Of a DNA stretch of 64,000 nt, positions 1-10,680 are shown piece after piece. Each line of letters starts with the position of its first letter. Within the stretch, counting starts at the first letter, position 1. Source of the DNA: Streptococcus mutans (GTDB lineage Bacteria > Bacillota > Bacilli > Lactobacillales > Streptococcaceae); NCBI RefSeq assembly GCF_006739205.1, contig NZ_AP019720.1, positions 620,001 through 684,000 on the forward strand, given 5' to 3'. Below the pieces are notes generated by a model that saw nothing but the letters and a program-made list of their open reading frames with translations, made no database searches and was not told the DNA's origin. Made by a program: the position numbers and the translations under genes.

Positions 1-995
1 ATGATATGGCGCAAAAGCAACTGAATGTAACGCGTGAGCAGGCATTGGAGTGCAATATTCTGGATATTTTGGATGATGATAGTTATACTTACAATGATTT
101 GATTACAAAAACGCCGGAAATTGTTCTGACGCGGCGTGATGAATATGATGAATTTATCACTTTACGCATTCGTTTTGCCTTAAACCGCCGTGAAAGTGGC
201 TTTATTTCAGGACTAATTGCTGTCTTGCATGATGCGACCGAACAGGAAAAAGAAGAACGTGAACGCCGTCTCTTTGTTTCTAATGTCAGTCATGAACTGC
301 GGACACCATTAACCTCTGTAAAGTCCTATTTAGAAGCTTTGGACGATGGTGCCCTGACAGAATCAGTGGCTCCTAGTTTTATCAAGGTATCACTTGATGA
401 GACTAATCGCATGATGCGTATGATTACTGATTTACTTAGCTTATCACGTATTGATAATCAGACCAGTCATTTAGATGTTGAATTGACGAATTTTACAGCT
501 TTTATGAATTATATTCTGGATCGCTTTGATCAAATTCAAAGTCAGCAATCAACTAATAAGGTTTACGAAATTATTAGAGATTATCCTGACAAATCAGTTT
601 GGATTGAAATTGATACCGATAAAATGACTCAGGTAATTGATAATATTTTAAATAATGCAATCAAATATTCACCTGATGGCGGTAAGGTGACTGTAACGAT
701 GCAGACAACAGATACACAACTCATCCTTTCTATATCCGACCAAGGCTTGGGTATTCCTAAGAAGGATCTCCCTCTTATTTTTGACCGTTTTTATCGTGTT
801 GATAAGGCAAGAAGCCGTGCTCAAGGTGGGACTGGTTTAGGATTAGCAATCGCCAAAGAAATTGTCAAACAGCATAAAGGCTTTATTTGGGCCAATAGTG
901 AGGAAGGCGAAGGGTCGACCTTTACCATCGTTTTACCTTATGAAAACGATAATGATGCAATTGATGAATGGGAAGAAGATGAAGACGAATCATGA
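1..995 (+). CDS. vicK: Sensor histidine kinase VicK (WalK), 5'-truncated by window edge
   Basis: This is the C-terminal part of the VicRK (WalRK) sensor kinase, which controls cell-wall turnover, exopolysaccharide and biofilm genes in streptococci. The reading frame is open from the first bases, so the transmembrane, HAMP and most of the PAS region lie upstream of the window. Visible are the HisKA motif SHELRTPLTS (phospho-His about residue 96 of the readable part), the N box DNILNNAIKYSPDGG, the G1 box DQGLGIP, the F box and the G2 box GGTGLGLAI of the HATPase domain, and an acidic C-terminal tail. The stop overlaps the vicX start by 4 nt (ATGA), as expected for the vicRKX operon. Identification is firm; the true start cannot be seen. 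Confidence 0.96.
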   Translation, partial: DMAQKQLNVTREQALECNILDILDDDSYTYNDLITKTPEIVLTRRDEYDEFITLRIRFALNRRESGFISGLIAVLHDATEQEKEERERRLFVSNVSHELRTPLTSVKSYLEALDDGALTESVAPSFIKVSLDETNRMMRMITDLLSLSRIDNQTSHLDVELTNFTAFMNYILDRFDQIQSQQSTNKVYEIIRDYPDKSVWIEIDTDKMTQVIDNILNNAIKYSPDGGKVTVTMQTTDTQLILSISDQGLGIPKKDLPLIFDRFYRVDKARSRAQGGTGLGLAIAKEIVKQHKGFIWANSEEGEGSTFTIVLPYENDNDAIDEWEEDEDES

Positions 996-1795
996 CAGAA
1001 ACAGGTTTTAGATACAGCATTCTGGCTTCTGGTTCAAGTGGCAATAGTTTTTATTTGGAAACTCCTCAAAAGAGAATTTTAATTGACGCAGGCCTCTCAG
1101 GTAAGAAAATTAGTCAATTAATGGCAGAAATAGACCGAAAAGTAGATGATGTTGATGCCATTTTAGTAACACATGAACATAAAGATCATATTCACGGTGT
1201 TGGTGTACTAGCTCGGAAATATGGTTTGGATGTCTATGCGAATGCAGCAACATGGCAAGCTATGGATAGCATGATTGGTAAAATTGATGTCAGCCAAAAA
1301 CATATCTTTGATCTGGGGAAAACCATCACTTTTGGGGATATTGATATTGAAAGTTTTGGTGTCAGCCATGATGCTGCTCAACCACAGTTTTACCGCCTGA
1401 TGAAAGACGGCAAGAGTTTTGTCTTATTGACGGATACAGGTTATGTCAGTGATCGTATGGCAGATCTGATTGAAAATGCTGATGGTTATCTGATTGAGTC
1501 CAATCATGATATTGAAATTTTACGCTCAGGTATCTACCCTTGGAGTTTAAAACAGCGTATTTTATCCGATAAAGGACACCTATCAAATGATGATGGTGCA
1601 GAAACAATGGTTCGAACTTTGGGGAATAAAACAAAAAAGATTTATTTGGGACATCTCAGCAAAGAAAACAATGTCAAAGAATTAGCCCATATGACGATGA
1701 AGAATGCTCTCATGCAGGCAGATTTGGCTGTAGATCATGATTTTAAGATTTATGATACCTCGCCAGATACTGCTTTACCATTAGCAAAAATCTAG
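992..1795 (+). CDS. vicX: VicX, MBL-fold metallohydrolase
   Basis: This 267-aa protein belongs to the metallo-beta-lactamase fold (YycJ/WalJ family), linked to the VicRK two-component system and to coordination of cell division with DNA replication or cell-wall stress. The zinc-binding motif THEHKDHIHG (HxHxDH) lies at about residues 60-69, with further ligands expected in the SHD and DTG segments near residues 125-150. The start codon overlaps the vicK stop (ATGA), so the genes are translationally coupled. No signal peptide is visible, so it should be cytoplasmic. The exact substrate is not known from sequence; a DNA or RNA nuclease role has been proposed for the family. Confidence 0.94.
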   Translation: MTETGFRYSILASGSSGNSFYLETPQKRILIDAGLSGKKISQLMAEIDRKVDDVDAILVTHEHKDHIHGVGVLARKYGLDVYANAATWQAMDSMIGKIDVSQKHIFDLGKTITFGDIDIESFGVSHDAAQPQFYRLMKDGKSFVLLTDTGYVSDRMADLIENADGYLIESNHDIEILRSGIYPWSLKQRILSDKGHLSNDDGAETMVRTLGNKTKKIYLGHLSKENNVKELAHMTMKNALMQADLAVDHDFKIYDTSPDTALPLAKI

Positions 1796-1840
1796 TGGAC
1801 AGCTTAAAAGGAAGAATGAAAAACAAAGATTACTCGGAAA

Positions 1841-1869
1841 TGGTTGTTCTGGGTGATTTTTGCTATAAT
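1841..1869 (+). promoter_or_regulatory. Probable promoter for rnc-smc (extended -10)
   Basis: TGCTATAAT at 1861-1869 is an extended -10 box about 30 nt before the rnc start, with only a weak -35 (TGGTTG) at 17-nt spacing. It lies in the 106-bp gap between vicX and rnc and suggests rnc can be transcribed independently of vicRKX. Confidence 0.6.
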
Positions 1870-1901
1870 AGAAAGGTCTAAGGATAAAAGAAAGGATTTA
1901 T

Positions 1902-2597
1902 ATGAAAACATTAGAAAAAAAACTGGCAGAAGACTTTAAGATCGTCTTTTCTGACAAGGAATTATTGGAAACTGCCTTTACTCATACTAGTTATGCTAAT
2001 GAGCATCGCCTCCTAAACATTTCACATAACGAGCGCTTGGAATTTTTAGGAGACGCTGTTCTGCAGTTAACGATTTCACGTTATCTTTTTGACAAATACC
2101 CTCAAAAAGCTGAAGGTGATTTATCAAAAATGCGTTCGATGATTGTTCGTGAAGAAAGTTTGGCGGGTTTTTCTAGAAATTGTCACTTTGACCGCTATAT
2201 TAAATTAGGTAAGGGTGAAGAAAAATCTGGCGGTCGTCAAAGAGATACTATTTTGGGCGATTTATTTGAAGCTTTTTTAGGTGCTCTTTTATTGGATGCA
2301 GGTCTTAAAGCTGTTGAGGCCTTTCTCAATCAAGTTGTGATTCCTAAGGTTGAAAATAATAATTATGAACGTGTTACCGATTATAAAACGGCACTTCAAG
2401 AATTATTGCAAGTTGACGGGGATGTTTTGATCGATTACGAGGTCTTAAAAGAATCAGGACCCGCCCATGCAAAATGCTTTGAAGTTGCTGTTTCTATGAA
2501 TCATGAAAAACTTAGTAGCGGGACAGGCAAATCAAAAAAATTAGCAGAGCAAGAGGCTGCTAAAAATGCGCTTGAAAAACTTCAACGAGGTTCTTAA
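1902..2597 (+). CDS. rnc: Ribonuclease III
   Basis: This is the double-strand-specific endoribonuclease that processes rRNA precursors and some mRNAs and sRNA duplexes. The 231-aa length is normal. The RNase III signature [12 protein letters not shown] is at residues 43-54, with the catalytic Glu/Asp residues inside it and a second acidic cluster at [11 protein letters not shown] around residues 118-128. A C-terminal double-stranded RNA binding domain spans about residues 155-229. The start ATG follows AAAGGATTTAT. The stop TAA shares its last base with the smc ATG (TAATG), so smc translation is probably coupled. Confidence 0.97.
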   Translation: MKTLEKKLAEDFKIVFSDKELLETAFTHTSYANEHRLLNISHNERLEFLGDAVLQLTISRYLFDKYPQKAEGDLSKMRSMIVREESLAGFSRNCHFDRYIKLGKGEEKSGGRQRDTILGDLFEAFLGALLLDAGLKAVEAFLNQVVIPKVENNNYERVTDYKTALQELLQVDGDVLIDYEVLKESGPAHAKCFEVAVSMNHEKLSSGTGKSKKLAEQEAAKNALEKLQRGS

Positions 2598-5500
2598 TGT
2601 TTTTAAAAGAAATTGAAATGCAGGGATTTAAATCTTTTGCTGATAAGACCAAGGTTGAGTTCGACAGAGGAGTGACAGCCGTTGTTGGACCAAATGGTTC
2701 AGGAAAGAGTAATATTACGGAGAGTTTACGCTGGGCTTTGGGTGAGTCAAGTGCCAAGAGCCTGCGTGGCGGCAAGATGCCAGACGTGATTTTTGCAGGA
2801 ACTGAAAATCGAAAGCCACTCAATTACGCTCAAGTAACGGTTATTTTAGATAATAGCGATGCCTTTATCAAAGACGCTCAAGAGGAGATTCGCATTGAAC
2901 GCCATATTTATCGTAATGGGGACAGTGATTATCTTATTGATGGTAAAAAAGTACGCCTGCGCGATATTCACGATTTGTTTATGGATACTGGTTTGGGGCG
3001 TGATTCCTTTTCCATTATTTCTCAAGGACGTGTGGAAGAGATTTTTAATAGTAAACCAGAAGAGCGTCGTTCAATTTTTGAAGAAGCAGCCGGTGTCTTA
3101 AAATACAAAACACGTAAAAAAGAGACGCAGTCTAAGCTAACACAGACTCAGGATAATTTGGATCGGCTGGATGATATTATCTATGAACTGGAGACACAGA
3201 TAAAGCCTTTAGAACGTCAGGCAAAAACAGCCAAAGAATTTTTGGTTTTGGAAACAGAACGCAAGGAGAAACAGTTAGACTTGCTGGTCTACCAAATTCT
3301 CCATCATAAGGAAGCCTTAGTGAAAAACCAAGCTGAGCTTGAAAAAGTTAAACAAAATTTAGCAGCCTATTATCAAGAACGTGATCTATTAGAAACTAAG
3401 AATCAGACTCTAAAAGAAAAAAGGCACCAGCTTTCTCGTCAAATGGATCAAAAGCAGGCTGATCTCCTTGAAATGACACGTCTCATTAGTGATTATGAGC
3501 GTCAGATTGAACGCATTCATTTAGAGGTTAGTCAAAAGACAGAAAAGAAGCAATCTACTCAAAAAAGCCTAGAACAATTGTCAGAGCAAAAGGCTTCTCT
3601 TAAAACAGAATTAGCTCAAAAAGAAGTTGACTTAGAACAATTAGAAGAGGATCTCAAACAAAAAAATCAAGAAATTAAAAATGTCGAAACGGAATTGTCA
3701 CGTTTTGCAACAGATCCTGATCATATTATTGAAAGTTTACGAGAAGATTTTGTTAGACTCATGCAAAAAGAGGCTGATACTTCTAACCAATTGGCTGTTT
3801 TAAAAGCAGAAATGGATAGTCGAAAGCAAGAATCCGAAAGTAAAACAGCAGAAATTAAACAAGTACAAGCAGACTTAGAGAAAGCAAAAGATCGAGAACA
3901 AAGGGAATCCGCAAACTTTGAAACTGCTAAAACCAAAGTTCAAGAATTGCTAAAGGACTATCAAAAAACAGCACAGCTTGTTCAGAATTTAGAAGCTGCT
4001 TATGCTGAGCAGCAAGAGGCTATGTTTCAATTGTTGGATGATGTCAAAGACAAGAAAGCACGCCAAAGCAGTCTGAAGTCCATCTTAAAAAGCCATAGTA
4101 ATTTCTATGCAGGTGTTAGGTCTGTTCTTCAGCAGGCTGATAAAATTAAAGGTATTGTTGGCGCGGTTAGTGAACATTTAACTTTTGATAAAAAATATCA
4201 AACCGCACTTGAGATTGCCTTAGGTGCCAGCAGTCAAAATATTATTGTTGAAGATGAAGCGGCGGCCAAACGATCTATTGATTTTTTAAAGAAGAACCGT
4301 CAAGGTCGAGCAACTTTTCTTCCTTTAACAACCATTAAACCCCGTCGTTTATCTGAGTCAAATCAAAGCCTATTAACTTCCAGCCAGGGCTTTCTCGGTT
4401 TAGCACGTGATTTGGTAAGTTTTGAGCCTCGTTTGCAAACAATTTTTGGCAATTTACTGGGTGTCACAGCGATTTTTGATACGGTTGGTCATGCCAATCA
4501 GGCAGCTCGCCAGTTACGTTATCAAGTGCGTCTTGTGACATTAGATGGAACAGAGATCCGTCCCGGAGGGTCCTTTTCAGGAGGGACTAGCCGTCAAAAT
4601 AATACAACTTTTATCAAGCCAGAACTGGATCATTTGACACAAGAGCTAGCGCTTTTAGAAGAAAAACAAGTTGAGCAGGAAAGAACAGTTGAAAAGACCA
4701 AGCAGGACTTGGAAGTGAAAAAAGCAGATCTTTTAGAATTAAGGGAAAAAGGAAATCAAGCCCGATTGGCTGAGCAAAAGGCTGAGATGGAGTATCAACA
4801 ATCAGAGTCTCATTTACAAGAGCTGGTCTTGCTTTATACCCAATTAAAACAAACAAATCAGGCGGATCTTAATCGAGACTTAGAAAAAGACCAAGCACTT
4901 TTACAAGAAAAGCTGTATAAAATTGCTGATGACAAGGAAAAGCTCAATCAAGAGATTGCTCAAATCAAGGAAGATAAGGATAGTATTCAGCAAAAGACAG
5001 CTGCTTTAAGTCAACAACTCTCTTCTTTGCAACTTTCTGAGCGTGATTTGTCTAATACACAGAAATTTGAAAGAACGAATTTAAAACGTTTGGCAGAAGA
5101 ATTAGCTGAATTGGAGCAAAATGAAGTTGGTATGATGCAACTTTTAGATAGCCAAGAAGAGGATTTGGATGAAAAACGTTTACCATCGCTCAAACAGCAA
5201 TTAGCAAACGCTCAGGCTAGAAAAATAGAGAGTGACCAAGAACTTGTCCGCTACCGTTTTGAACTGGAAGACTGTGAAGCACAGCTAGAAGAGGTTGAGA
5301 CCAATCTCCTAAAAACTAATCAAAAGAATGAAGAGTTCATTCGTCAGCAAACGCAATTAGAAGCAAAAAGGGATCATGTATCCAATCAATTGCGCCGTTT
5401 TGCCAATAACTTGGCTGAAGATTATCAACTAAGCTTAGATGATGCTAAACAAGAGGCAGGACCGATTGAAAATCTAGAAGCTGCTCAAGCTCATTTAAGC

Positions 5501-6133
5501 CAATTGGAAAAGCAAATTAAGGGATTGGGACCGGTCAACCTTGACGCAATCGGTCAGTACGATGAAGTGTCTGAGCGTTTGCATTTCTTAAATAGTCAAA
5601 AAGATGACCTTGTTCACGCTAAGGAACTTCTCCTGAATACTATTCATGATATGGATGATGAGGTCAAGGCACGCTTTAAGACGACTTTTGAAGCTATTCG
5701 TGACAGTTTTAAGACGACCTTTACGCAGATGTTTGGCGGAGGAAGTGCTGACTTGCTTTTGACAGAAGGAGATCTCTTGATGACCGGTGTTGAAATTTCA
5801 GTGCAGCCGCCTGGCAAGAAGATTCAATCTCTCAATCTTATGTCTGGTGGTGAAAAGGCACTGTCTGCTTTGGCATTGTTATTTGCCATCATTCGTGTTA
5901 AAACCATTCCCTTTGTTATTTTGGATGAGGTTGAGGCTGCTCTTGACGAGGCCAATGTCAAGCGTTTTGGTGATTATCTGAATCGTTTTGATAAGTCCAG
6001 CCAGTTTATTGTGGTCACTCACCGTAAAGGCACCATGTCTGCTGCAGATAGTATATATGGGGTTACCATGCAGGAATCAGGTGTCTCTAAGATTATCTCT
6101 GTTAAGCTAAAAGAAGTCGAAAAGATATCTTAA
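2597..6133 (+). CDS. smc: Chromosome segregation protein SMC
   Basis: This 1178-aa condensin ATPase works with ScpA and ScpB in chromosome compaction and segregation. The N-terminal Walker A GPNGSGKSN is at residues 31-39. Two very long Glu/Lys/Gln-rich coiled-coil arms flank a hinge domain at about residues 510-640 (KGIVGAVSEHL... through GGSFSGGTSR). The C-terminal ABC signature LNLMSGGEKALSALAL is followed by Walker B FVILDEVEAALDEANV. Length and architecture are normal for Firmicutes. It overlaps rnc by one base, a conserved pairing in streptococci. Confidence 0.97.
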   Translation: MFLKEIEMQGFKSFADKTKVEFDRGVTAVVGPNGSGKSNITESLRWALGESSAKSLRGGKMPDVIFAGTENRKPLNYAQVTVILDNSDAFIKDAQEEIRIERHIYRNGDSDYLIDGKKVRLRDIHDLFMDTGLGRDSFSIISQGRVEEIFNSKPEERRSIFEEAAGVLKYKTRKKETQSKLTQTQDNLDRLDDIIYELETQIKPLERQAKTAKEFLVLETERKEKQLDLLVYQILHHKEALVKNQAELEKVKQNLAAYYQERDLLETKNQTLKEKRHQLSRQMDQKQADLLEMTRLISDYERQIERIHLEVSQKTEKKQSTQKSLEQLSEQKASLKTELAQKEVDLEQLEEDLKQKNQEIKNVETELSRFATDPDHIIESLREDFVRLMQKEADTSNQLAVLKAEMDSRKQESESKTAEIKQVQADLEKAKDREQRESANFETAKTKVQELLKDYQKTAQLVQNLEAAYAEQQEAMFQLLDDVKDKKARQSSLKSILKSHSNFYAGVRSVLQQADKIKGIVGAVSEHLTFDKKYQTALEIALGASSQNIIVEDEAAAKRSIDFLKKNRQGRATFLPLTTIKPRRLSESNQSLLTSSQGFLGLARDLVSFEPRLQTIFGNLLGVTAIFDTVGHANQAARQLRYQVRLVTLDGTEIRPGGSFSGGTSRQNNTTFIKPELDHLTQELALLEEKQVEQERTVEKTKQDLEVKKADLLELREKGNQARLAEQKAEMEYQQSESHLQELVLLYTQLKQTNQADLNRDLEKDQALLQEKLYKIADDKEKLNQEIAQIKEDKDSIQQKTAALSQQLSSLQLSERDLSNTQKFERTNLKRLAEELAELEQNEVGMMQLLDSQEEDLDEKRLPSLKQQLANAQARKIESDQELVRYRFELEDCEAQLEEVETNLLKTNQKNEEFIRQQTQLEAKRDHVSNQLRRFANNLAEDYQLSLDDAKQEAGPIENLEAAQAHLSQLEKQIKGLGPVNLDAIGQYDEVSERLHFLNSQKDDLVHAKELLLNTIHDMDDEVKARFKTTFEAIRDSFKTTFTQMFGGGSADLLLTEGDLLMTGVEISVQPPGKKIQSLNLMSGGEKALSALALLFAIIRVKTIPFVILDEVEAALDEANVKRFGDYLNRFDKSSQFIVVTHRKGTMSAADSIYGVTMQESGVSKIISVKLKEVEKIS

Positions 6134-6230
6134 AAAAGCTTGGAAGTGCTTAGTTTGAAAAAACTGTAAGGACACAATCAATCTTTGACGGCAATAGTAC
6201 TTAAAGTAATTCTCAACAAGGAAACAAGGC

Positions 6231-6277
6231 GGGAACGACAAAATCATTTCTGTAAATTGCAATGGAATCTCGTTCCC
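6231..6277. repeat. Inverted repeat GGGAACGA/TCGTTCCC upstream of the T-box
   Basis: Two perfect 8-nt arms (6231-6238 and 6270-6277) enclose 31 nt in the gap between smc and the pheS leader. No T-run follows, so it is not an obvious terminator. Function unknown. Confidence 0.5.
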
Positions 6278-6300
6278 CATAGAATCTTTGATTCAGCCTA

Positions 6301-6329
6301 TTGAGAAATTTTGTGAAATCTGTTAAAAT
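6301..6329 (+). promoter_or_regulatory. Promoter of the pheS T-box leader
   Basis: A -35 box TTGAGA (6301-6306), a 17-nt spacer and a -10 box TAAAAT (6324-6329) with TG one base upstream form a good SigA promoter just before the T-box leader. Confidence 0.7.
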
Positions 6330-6339
6330 AGTAACAATT

Positions 6340-6540
6340 GAATAAAAGTCTATGAGATTAGTAGCTTTATGGAAGTTTGACAGGGAATGCGGGGCGTGAC
6401 TGGAAACCCGCTGGATGAAAGTTTAGTGAATTCACTCAGAAAGAAAGGCTTAATAATTAAGGTCTAGTCATACTAGATAAAAACGGATGGTACCGCGTGT
6501 CAACGCTCCGCTTAAGGAGTTTTGGCACATTTTTTGTTTT
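6340..6540 (+). promoter_or_regulatory. T-box riboswitch leader for the pheST unit
   Basis: This leader should sense uncharged tRNA-Phe and permit read-through into pheS. The conserved T-box core TGGTACCGCG lies at 6488-6497, where TGG pairs with the free tRNA ACCA end. It is followed by a terminator hairpin, GTGTCAA..CTCC (6497-6509) against GGAG..TTGGCAC (6516-6528), and a T-rich tract to 6540. The antiterminator would pair the T-box with the upstream arm. A candidate Phe specifier TTC followed by A sits at 6431-6433 on the 3' side of stem I, and an AGTA motif is near 6360. The specifier assignment is by eye; the T-box itself is clear, and the downstream gene fits. Confidence 0.88.
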
Positions 6541-6572
6541 TAACAAGGTCCTTAAATAGGAAAGGAAATCAC

Positions 6573-7616
6573 ATGGATTTACAAGCACAATTAGAAGAGC
6601 TGAGAAAATCAACTCAAGCAACATTAAAGGAAATGAGCGGCAATCACAGCAAAGAATTACAAGATTTGCGTGTTAAGGTTTTGGGTAAGAAAGGTTCCTT
6701 GACAGAACTTTTAAAAGGTCTAAAGGACTTACCAAATGAGTTGCGTCCTGTTGTTGGAAAACAAGTCAATGAAGTCCGTGATGTCTTAACAAAGGCTTTT
6801 GAAGAACAAGCTAAAATCGTTGAAGCCGCCAAAATTCAAGCGCAATTAGAATCAGAAACATTAGATGTCACTCTTCCGGGACGCCAAATACATCTAGGCA
6901 ATCGCCATGTTCTCAGTCAGATAAGTGAAGAAATTGAAGATATATTCCTAGGAATGGGTTTTCAAGTGGTTGATGGCTATGAAGTTGAACAAGACTATTA
7001 CAATTTCGAACGCATGAATTTGCCCAAAGATCACCCAGCACGTGATATGCAGGACACGTTTTATATTTCTGAAGACATTTTGCTTCGAACACATACCAGT
7101 CCTGTGCAGGCACGTACTTTAGATAAACATGATTTTTCTAAAGGGCCGCTTAAGATGATTTCACCCGGGCGTGTTTTTCGCCGCGATACAGATGATGCGA
7201 CGCATTCCCATCAATTCCATCAAATTGAAGGCTTGGTCGTTGGTAAAAACATTTCTATGGGTGACCTCAAAGGAACACTGGAAATGATTAGTAAAAAAAT
7301 GTTTGGTGAAGATCGTAAGATTCGTCTGCGTCCTTCTTATTTCCCATTTACAGAGCCTTCTGTTGAAGTGGATGTTTCGTGTTTTAAATGCGGCGGCAAA
7401 GGCTGTAATGTTTGTAAGAAAACAGGTTGGATTGAAATTCTTGGTGCCGGTATGGTTCATCCAAGTGTTCTTGAGATGTCCGGCGTTGACTCTGAAGAAT
7501 ATTCTGGTTTTGCCTTTGGCTTAGGCCAAGAACGTATGGCTATGCTGCGCTATGGAATCAATGATATTCGAGGTTTCTATCAAGGTGACAGCCGTTTTAC
7601 AGAACAATTCAATTAA
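6573..7616 (+). CDS. pheS: Phenylalanyl-tRNA synthetase alpha subunit
   Basis: Catalytic alpha subunit of the (alpha-beta)2 class II synthetase that charges tRNA-Phe. The 347-aa product starts at the ATG after AGGAAAGGAAATCAC; an earlier in-frame ATG at 6522 lies inside the T-box terminator and is not a credible start. The N-terminal coiled-coil tRNA-binding arm covers about residues 1-85. Class II motif 2 is seen in [21 protein letters not shown] and motif 3 in [18 protein letters not shown]. The Cys-rich segment [17 protein letters not shown] is usual in Gram-positive PheS. Expression is expected to follow tRNA-Phe charging through the T-box. Confidence 0.97.
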   Translation: MDLQAQLEELRKSTQATLKEMSGNHSKELQDLRVKVLGKKGSLTELLKGLKDLPNELRPVVGKQVNEVRDVLTKAFEEQAKIVEAAKIQAQLESETLDVTLPGRQIHLGNRHVLSQISEEIEDIFLGMGFQVVDGYEVEQDYYNFERMNLPKDHPARDMQDTFYISEDILLRTHTSPVQARTLDKHDFSKGPLKMISPGRVFRRDTDDATHSHQFHQIEGLVVGKNISMGDLKGTLEMISKKMFGEDRKIRLRPSYFPFTEPSVEVDVSCFKCGGKGCNVCKKTGWIEILGAGMVHPSVLEMSGVDSEEYSGFAFGLGQERMAMLRYGINDIRGFYQGDSRFTEQFN

Positions 7617-7687
7617 ATCTATAAGGTTGTAGAGCTTTTGCAAGCTAATTGCTCTGGCTCAGCCATCCACAAGTTAAAGGAGTGAAA

Positions 7688-8209
7688 ATGTCACAGGTTG
7701 AAATTAGAAAAGTCAATCAAGATGAGCTTTCTTTGCTTCAGAAAATTGCTATTCAGACTTTTCGTGAAACCTTTGCTTTTGATAATACAGCAGAGCAGCT
7801 GCAAAACTTTTTTGACGAAGCTTATACTTTGTCTGCTTTAAAATTAGAATTAGCTGATAAAGAATCAGAAACCTATTTTATTTTGATGTCCGATAAAGCA
7901 GCGGGATTTTTGAAAGTGAACTGGGGCATCTCTCAAACCGAGCAGGTATTAGAAGATGCATTTGAAATTCAACGTCTGTATATTTTGAAAGCTTATCAAG
8001 GTTTAGGTTTAGGAAAACAGCTTTTTGAATTTGCTTTAGAACGTGCGCAAATATCAGGCTTATCATGGGTTTGGCTGGGCGTTTGGGAAAAGAATGTTAA
8101 GGCCCAGTTATTGTATGCTAAATATGGATTTGAACAATTTTCTAAGCATTCTTTTTTTGTTGGTAACAAAGTGGATACGGATTGGTTGCTTAAAAAGTCT
8201 TTAAGTTAG
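7688..8209 (+). CDS. GNAT-family N-acetyltransferase
   Basis: A 173-aa single-domain GNAT protein lying between pheS and pheT, 14 nt before pheT, and so probably part of the T-box-controlled transcript. The start is the ATG after AAAGGAGTGAAA. The acetyl-CoA binding loop (motif A) is [19 protein letters not shown] at about residues 97-115, followed by the motif B region [13 protein letters not shown]. The overall pattern resembles PaiA-like diamine or amino-acid acetyltransferases, but the substrate cannot be assigned. Placement between the two synthetase subunits is typical of S. mutans and relatives as I recall, not a sign of insertion. Confidence 0.85.
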   Translation: MSQVEIRKVNQDELSLLQKIAIQTFRETFAFDNTAEQLQNFFDEAYTLSALKLELADKESETYFILMSDKAAGFLKVNWGISQTEQVLEDAFEIQRLYILKAYQGLGLGKQLFEFALERAQISGLSWVWLGVWEKNVKAQLLYAKYGFEQFSKHSFFVGNKVDTDWLLKKSLS

Positions 8210-8222
8210 GGAAAGGAAATAC

Positions 8223-10628
8223 ATGTTAGTAAGTTATAAATGGTTGAAAGAATTAGTTGATATTGATGTACCTAGTCACGAATTGGCTGAAAAAATGTCA
8301 ACAACAGGTATTGAAGTTGAAGGGGTAGACGTTCCAGCAGAAGGACTGTCAAAATTAGTCGTCGGTCATGTCCTTTCTTGTGAAGATGTTCCAGAAACGC
8401 ATCTTCATCTTTGTCAGGTGGATACTGGCGAGGAAGAATCTCGTCAAATCGTTTGTGGAGCACCAAATATTACAGCTGGCATTAAAGTAATTGTTGCTCT
8501 TCCGGGAGCTCGTATTGCAGATAATTATAAGATTAAAAAAGGGAAAATCCGCGGTATGGAATCTCTGGGTATGATTTGCTCTCTGCAGGAGCTTGGTTTG
8601 CCGGACAGCATTATTCCTAAGGAGTATTCAGATGGCATTCAAATTTTGCCTGAAGATGCTGTGCCGGGTGAAAGTATCTTCCCTTATTTGGACTTAGATG
8701 ATGAAATCATTGAGCTGTCTATCACACCTAACCGTGCAGATGCTTTATCCATGCGCGGTGTGGCTCATGAAGTAGCAGCGATTTATGATAAATCTGTTCA
8801 TTTTGAAGATAAAGTCTTGACTGAAAGTGATAAGAAAGCAGCTGACCTTATCAAGGTAGCCATCGCTTCTGACAAGGTTTTGACTTACAAAGCGCGTGTG
8901 GTTGAAAATGTAACCATTAAACCAAGTCCACAGTGGCTGCAAAATCTGCTTATGAATGCTGGCATTCGTCCGATTAATAATGTGGTTGACGTGACCAATT
9001 ATGTTCTTCTTTACTTTGGACAGCCTATGCATGCTTTTGATTTAGATAAGTTTGAAGGCAAGGATATTCTTGCACGTCAGGCAAAAGCTGGTGAGAAATT
9101 AGTAACACTTGATGGTGAAGCGCGTGATTTGATTGAAGAGGATCTTGTCATTACTGTAGCAGATAAACCAGTGGCACTTGCAGGTGTTATGGGTGGTGCG
9201 ACAACTGAAATTGATGCCTCTTCTAAAAATGTTGTCCTTGAAGCAGCCGTCTTTGATGGAAAATCAATTCGTAAAACAAGCAGCCGTCTTAATCTGCGTT
9301 CCGAAAGTTCTTCACGTTTTGAAAAGGGTGTTAATTACGCTGATGTTGTTAAGGCACTTGATTTTGCTGCAGCAATGCTGACGGAATTGGCAGATGGAAC
9401 AGTTCTCGCTGGTCAGGTCAGTGCAGGAGCAGTTCCGACAGATGATATTCAAGTATCCACTAGTCTGGATTATGTCAATGTTCGCTTAGGTACAGACTTA
9501 GTTTTCTCAGATATTGAAAGTGTTTTTGCTCGCCTTGGTTTTGGTCTTTCTGGCAATGACGAAAAATTCACGGTTTCTGTACCGCGTCGCCGTTGGGATA
9601 TTAGCATTCAGGCGGATTTGGTCGAAGAGATCGCCCGTATTTATGGTTATGATAAATTACCGACAACACTGCCTGAAGCAGCAGGAACAGTTGGTGAATT
9701 GACCAAGTCACAAAAATTACGTCGTAAGATAAGAAGTTTGGCTGAAGGTAGTGGTCTTTCAGAAATTATTTCCTATGCCTTGACCACGCCTGAAAAGGCA
9801 GTTGCTTTTACGCCAAATCCTAGCAAGGTGACAGAACTGATGTGGCCAATGACCGTTGAGCGTTCGGCACTGCGTCAAAATATTGTCTCTGGAATGCTAG
9901 ATACCATTGCCTATAATGTAGCACGTAAGAGCAACAATCTAGCCCTATATGAAATTGGCAAAGTATTTGAGCAAACAGCGGATCCCCAAAAAGATTTGCC
10001 TAAGGAAATAGATACTTTTGCCTTTGCTCTGACAGGTTTAGTAACTGAAAAAGACTTTCAGACAGCAGCAACCCCAGTTGATTTCTTCTATGCTAAAGGT
10101 GTTCTGGAAGCTATTCTTGCTAAGCTTGAAATCACTGTTCAATTTGTTGCGACTAAAGAAATGGCTAATATGCATCCCGGACGTACAGCTTTGATTGAAC
10201 GTGATGGTCAAGTTATCGGTTATCTTGGTCAAGTTCATCCGCAGACTGCTAAACTGTACGATATTCCAGAAACTTATGTAGCAGAAGTGAATCTTAATGC
10301 ACTGGAAGCAGCTCTTAAATCGGATTTAGTCTTTGAAGATATCACTAAATTCCCAGCTGTTTCGCGCGATATTGCCCTGCTTCTTTCAGAAAAAGTGAGT
10401 CACCAAGATATTTTGGATGCTATTGCAGCCAGCGGTGTGAAACGTCTGATCAAGGTAAAACTCTTTGATGTTTATGCCGGTGAAAAACTAGGAGTAGGTA
10501 AGAAATCAATGGCCTACAGCCTGACTTTCCAAAATCCTAATGATAATCTCACAGATGAAGAAGTTGCCAAATACATGGAAAAAATCACTTCAGCCCTAAC
10601 CGAAAAAGTTGGTGCTGAAGTGAGATAA
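8223..10628 (+). CDS. pheT: Phenylalanyl-tRNA synthetase beta subunit
   Basis: The 801-aa beta subunit provides the editing domain and tRNA anticodon binding. Domains in order are an N-terminal OB-fold tRNA-binding domain (about residues 40-150), the B3/B4 editing module (about 210-390), the B5 domain (about 405-475), the class II-like core (about 490-690) and the C-terminal ferredoxin-like anticodon-binding domain (about 705-801, ending GAEVR). Length is normal and the gene is intact. Its last 178 bp are found again at 14922-15099 with about 13 differences, flanking the Rgg/RiPP locus, so the 3' end of this copy may have been exchanged when that locus was acquired. Confidence 0.97.
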   Translation: MLVSYKWLKELVDIDVPSHELAEKMSTTGIEVEGVDVPAEGLSKLVVGHVLSCEDVPETHLHLCQVDTGEEESRQIVCGAPNITAGIKVIVALPGARIADNYKIKKGKIRGMESLGMICSLQELGLPDSIIPKEYSDGIQILPEDAVPGESIFPYLDLDDEIIELSITPNRADALSMRGVAHEVAAIYDKSVHFEDKVLTESDKKAADLIKVAIASDKVLTYKARVVENVTIKPSPQWLQNLLMNAGIRPINNVVDVTNYVLLYFGQPMHAFDLDKFEGKDILARQAKAGEKLVTLDGEARDLIEEDLVITVADKPVALAGVMGGATTEIDASSKNVVLEAAVFDGKSIRKTSSRLNLRSESSSRFEKGVNYADVVKALDFAAAMLTELADGTVLAGQVSAGAVPTDDIQVSTSLDYVNVRLGTDLVFSDIESVFARLGFGLSGNDEKFTVSVPRRRWDISIQADLVEEIARIYGYDKLPTTLPEAAGTVGELTKSQKLRRKIRSLAEGSGLSEIISYALTTPEKAVAFTPNPSKVTELMWPMTVERSALRQNIVSGMLDTIAYNVARKSNNLALYEIGKVFEQTADPQKDLPKEIDTFAFALTGLVTEKDFQTAATPVDFFYAKGVLEAILAKLEITVQFVATKEMANMHPGRTALIERDGQVIGYLGQVHPQTAKLYDIPETYVAEVNLNALEAALKSDLVFEDITKFPAVSRDIALLLSEKVSHQDILDAIAASGVKRLIKVKLFDVYAGEKLGVGKKSMAYSLTFQNPNDNLTDEEVAKYMEKITSALTEKVGAEVR

Positions 10629-10630
10629 CG

Positions 10631-10661
10631 AAAAAATCTACCTTTAAAGGTAGATTTTTTT
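10631..10661. terminator. Bidirectional intrinsic terminator after pheT and shp
   Basis: AAAAAATCTACC / GGTAGATTTTTTT with a 6-nt loop is a perfect stem with T-runs on both strands. It can end pheT transcription (+) and shp transcription (-). Confidence 0.9.
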
Positions 10662-10680
10662 GGTATGTAAGCTAGTGAGC

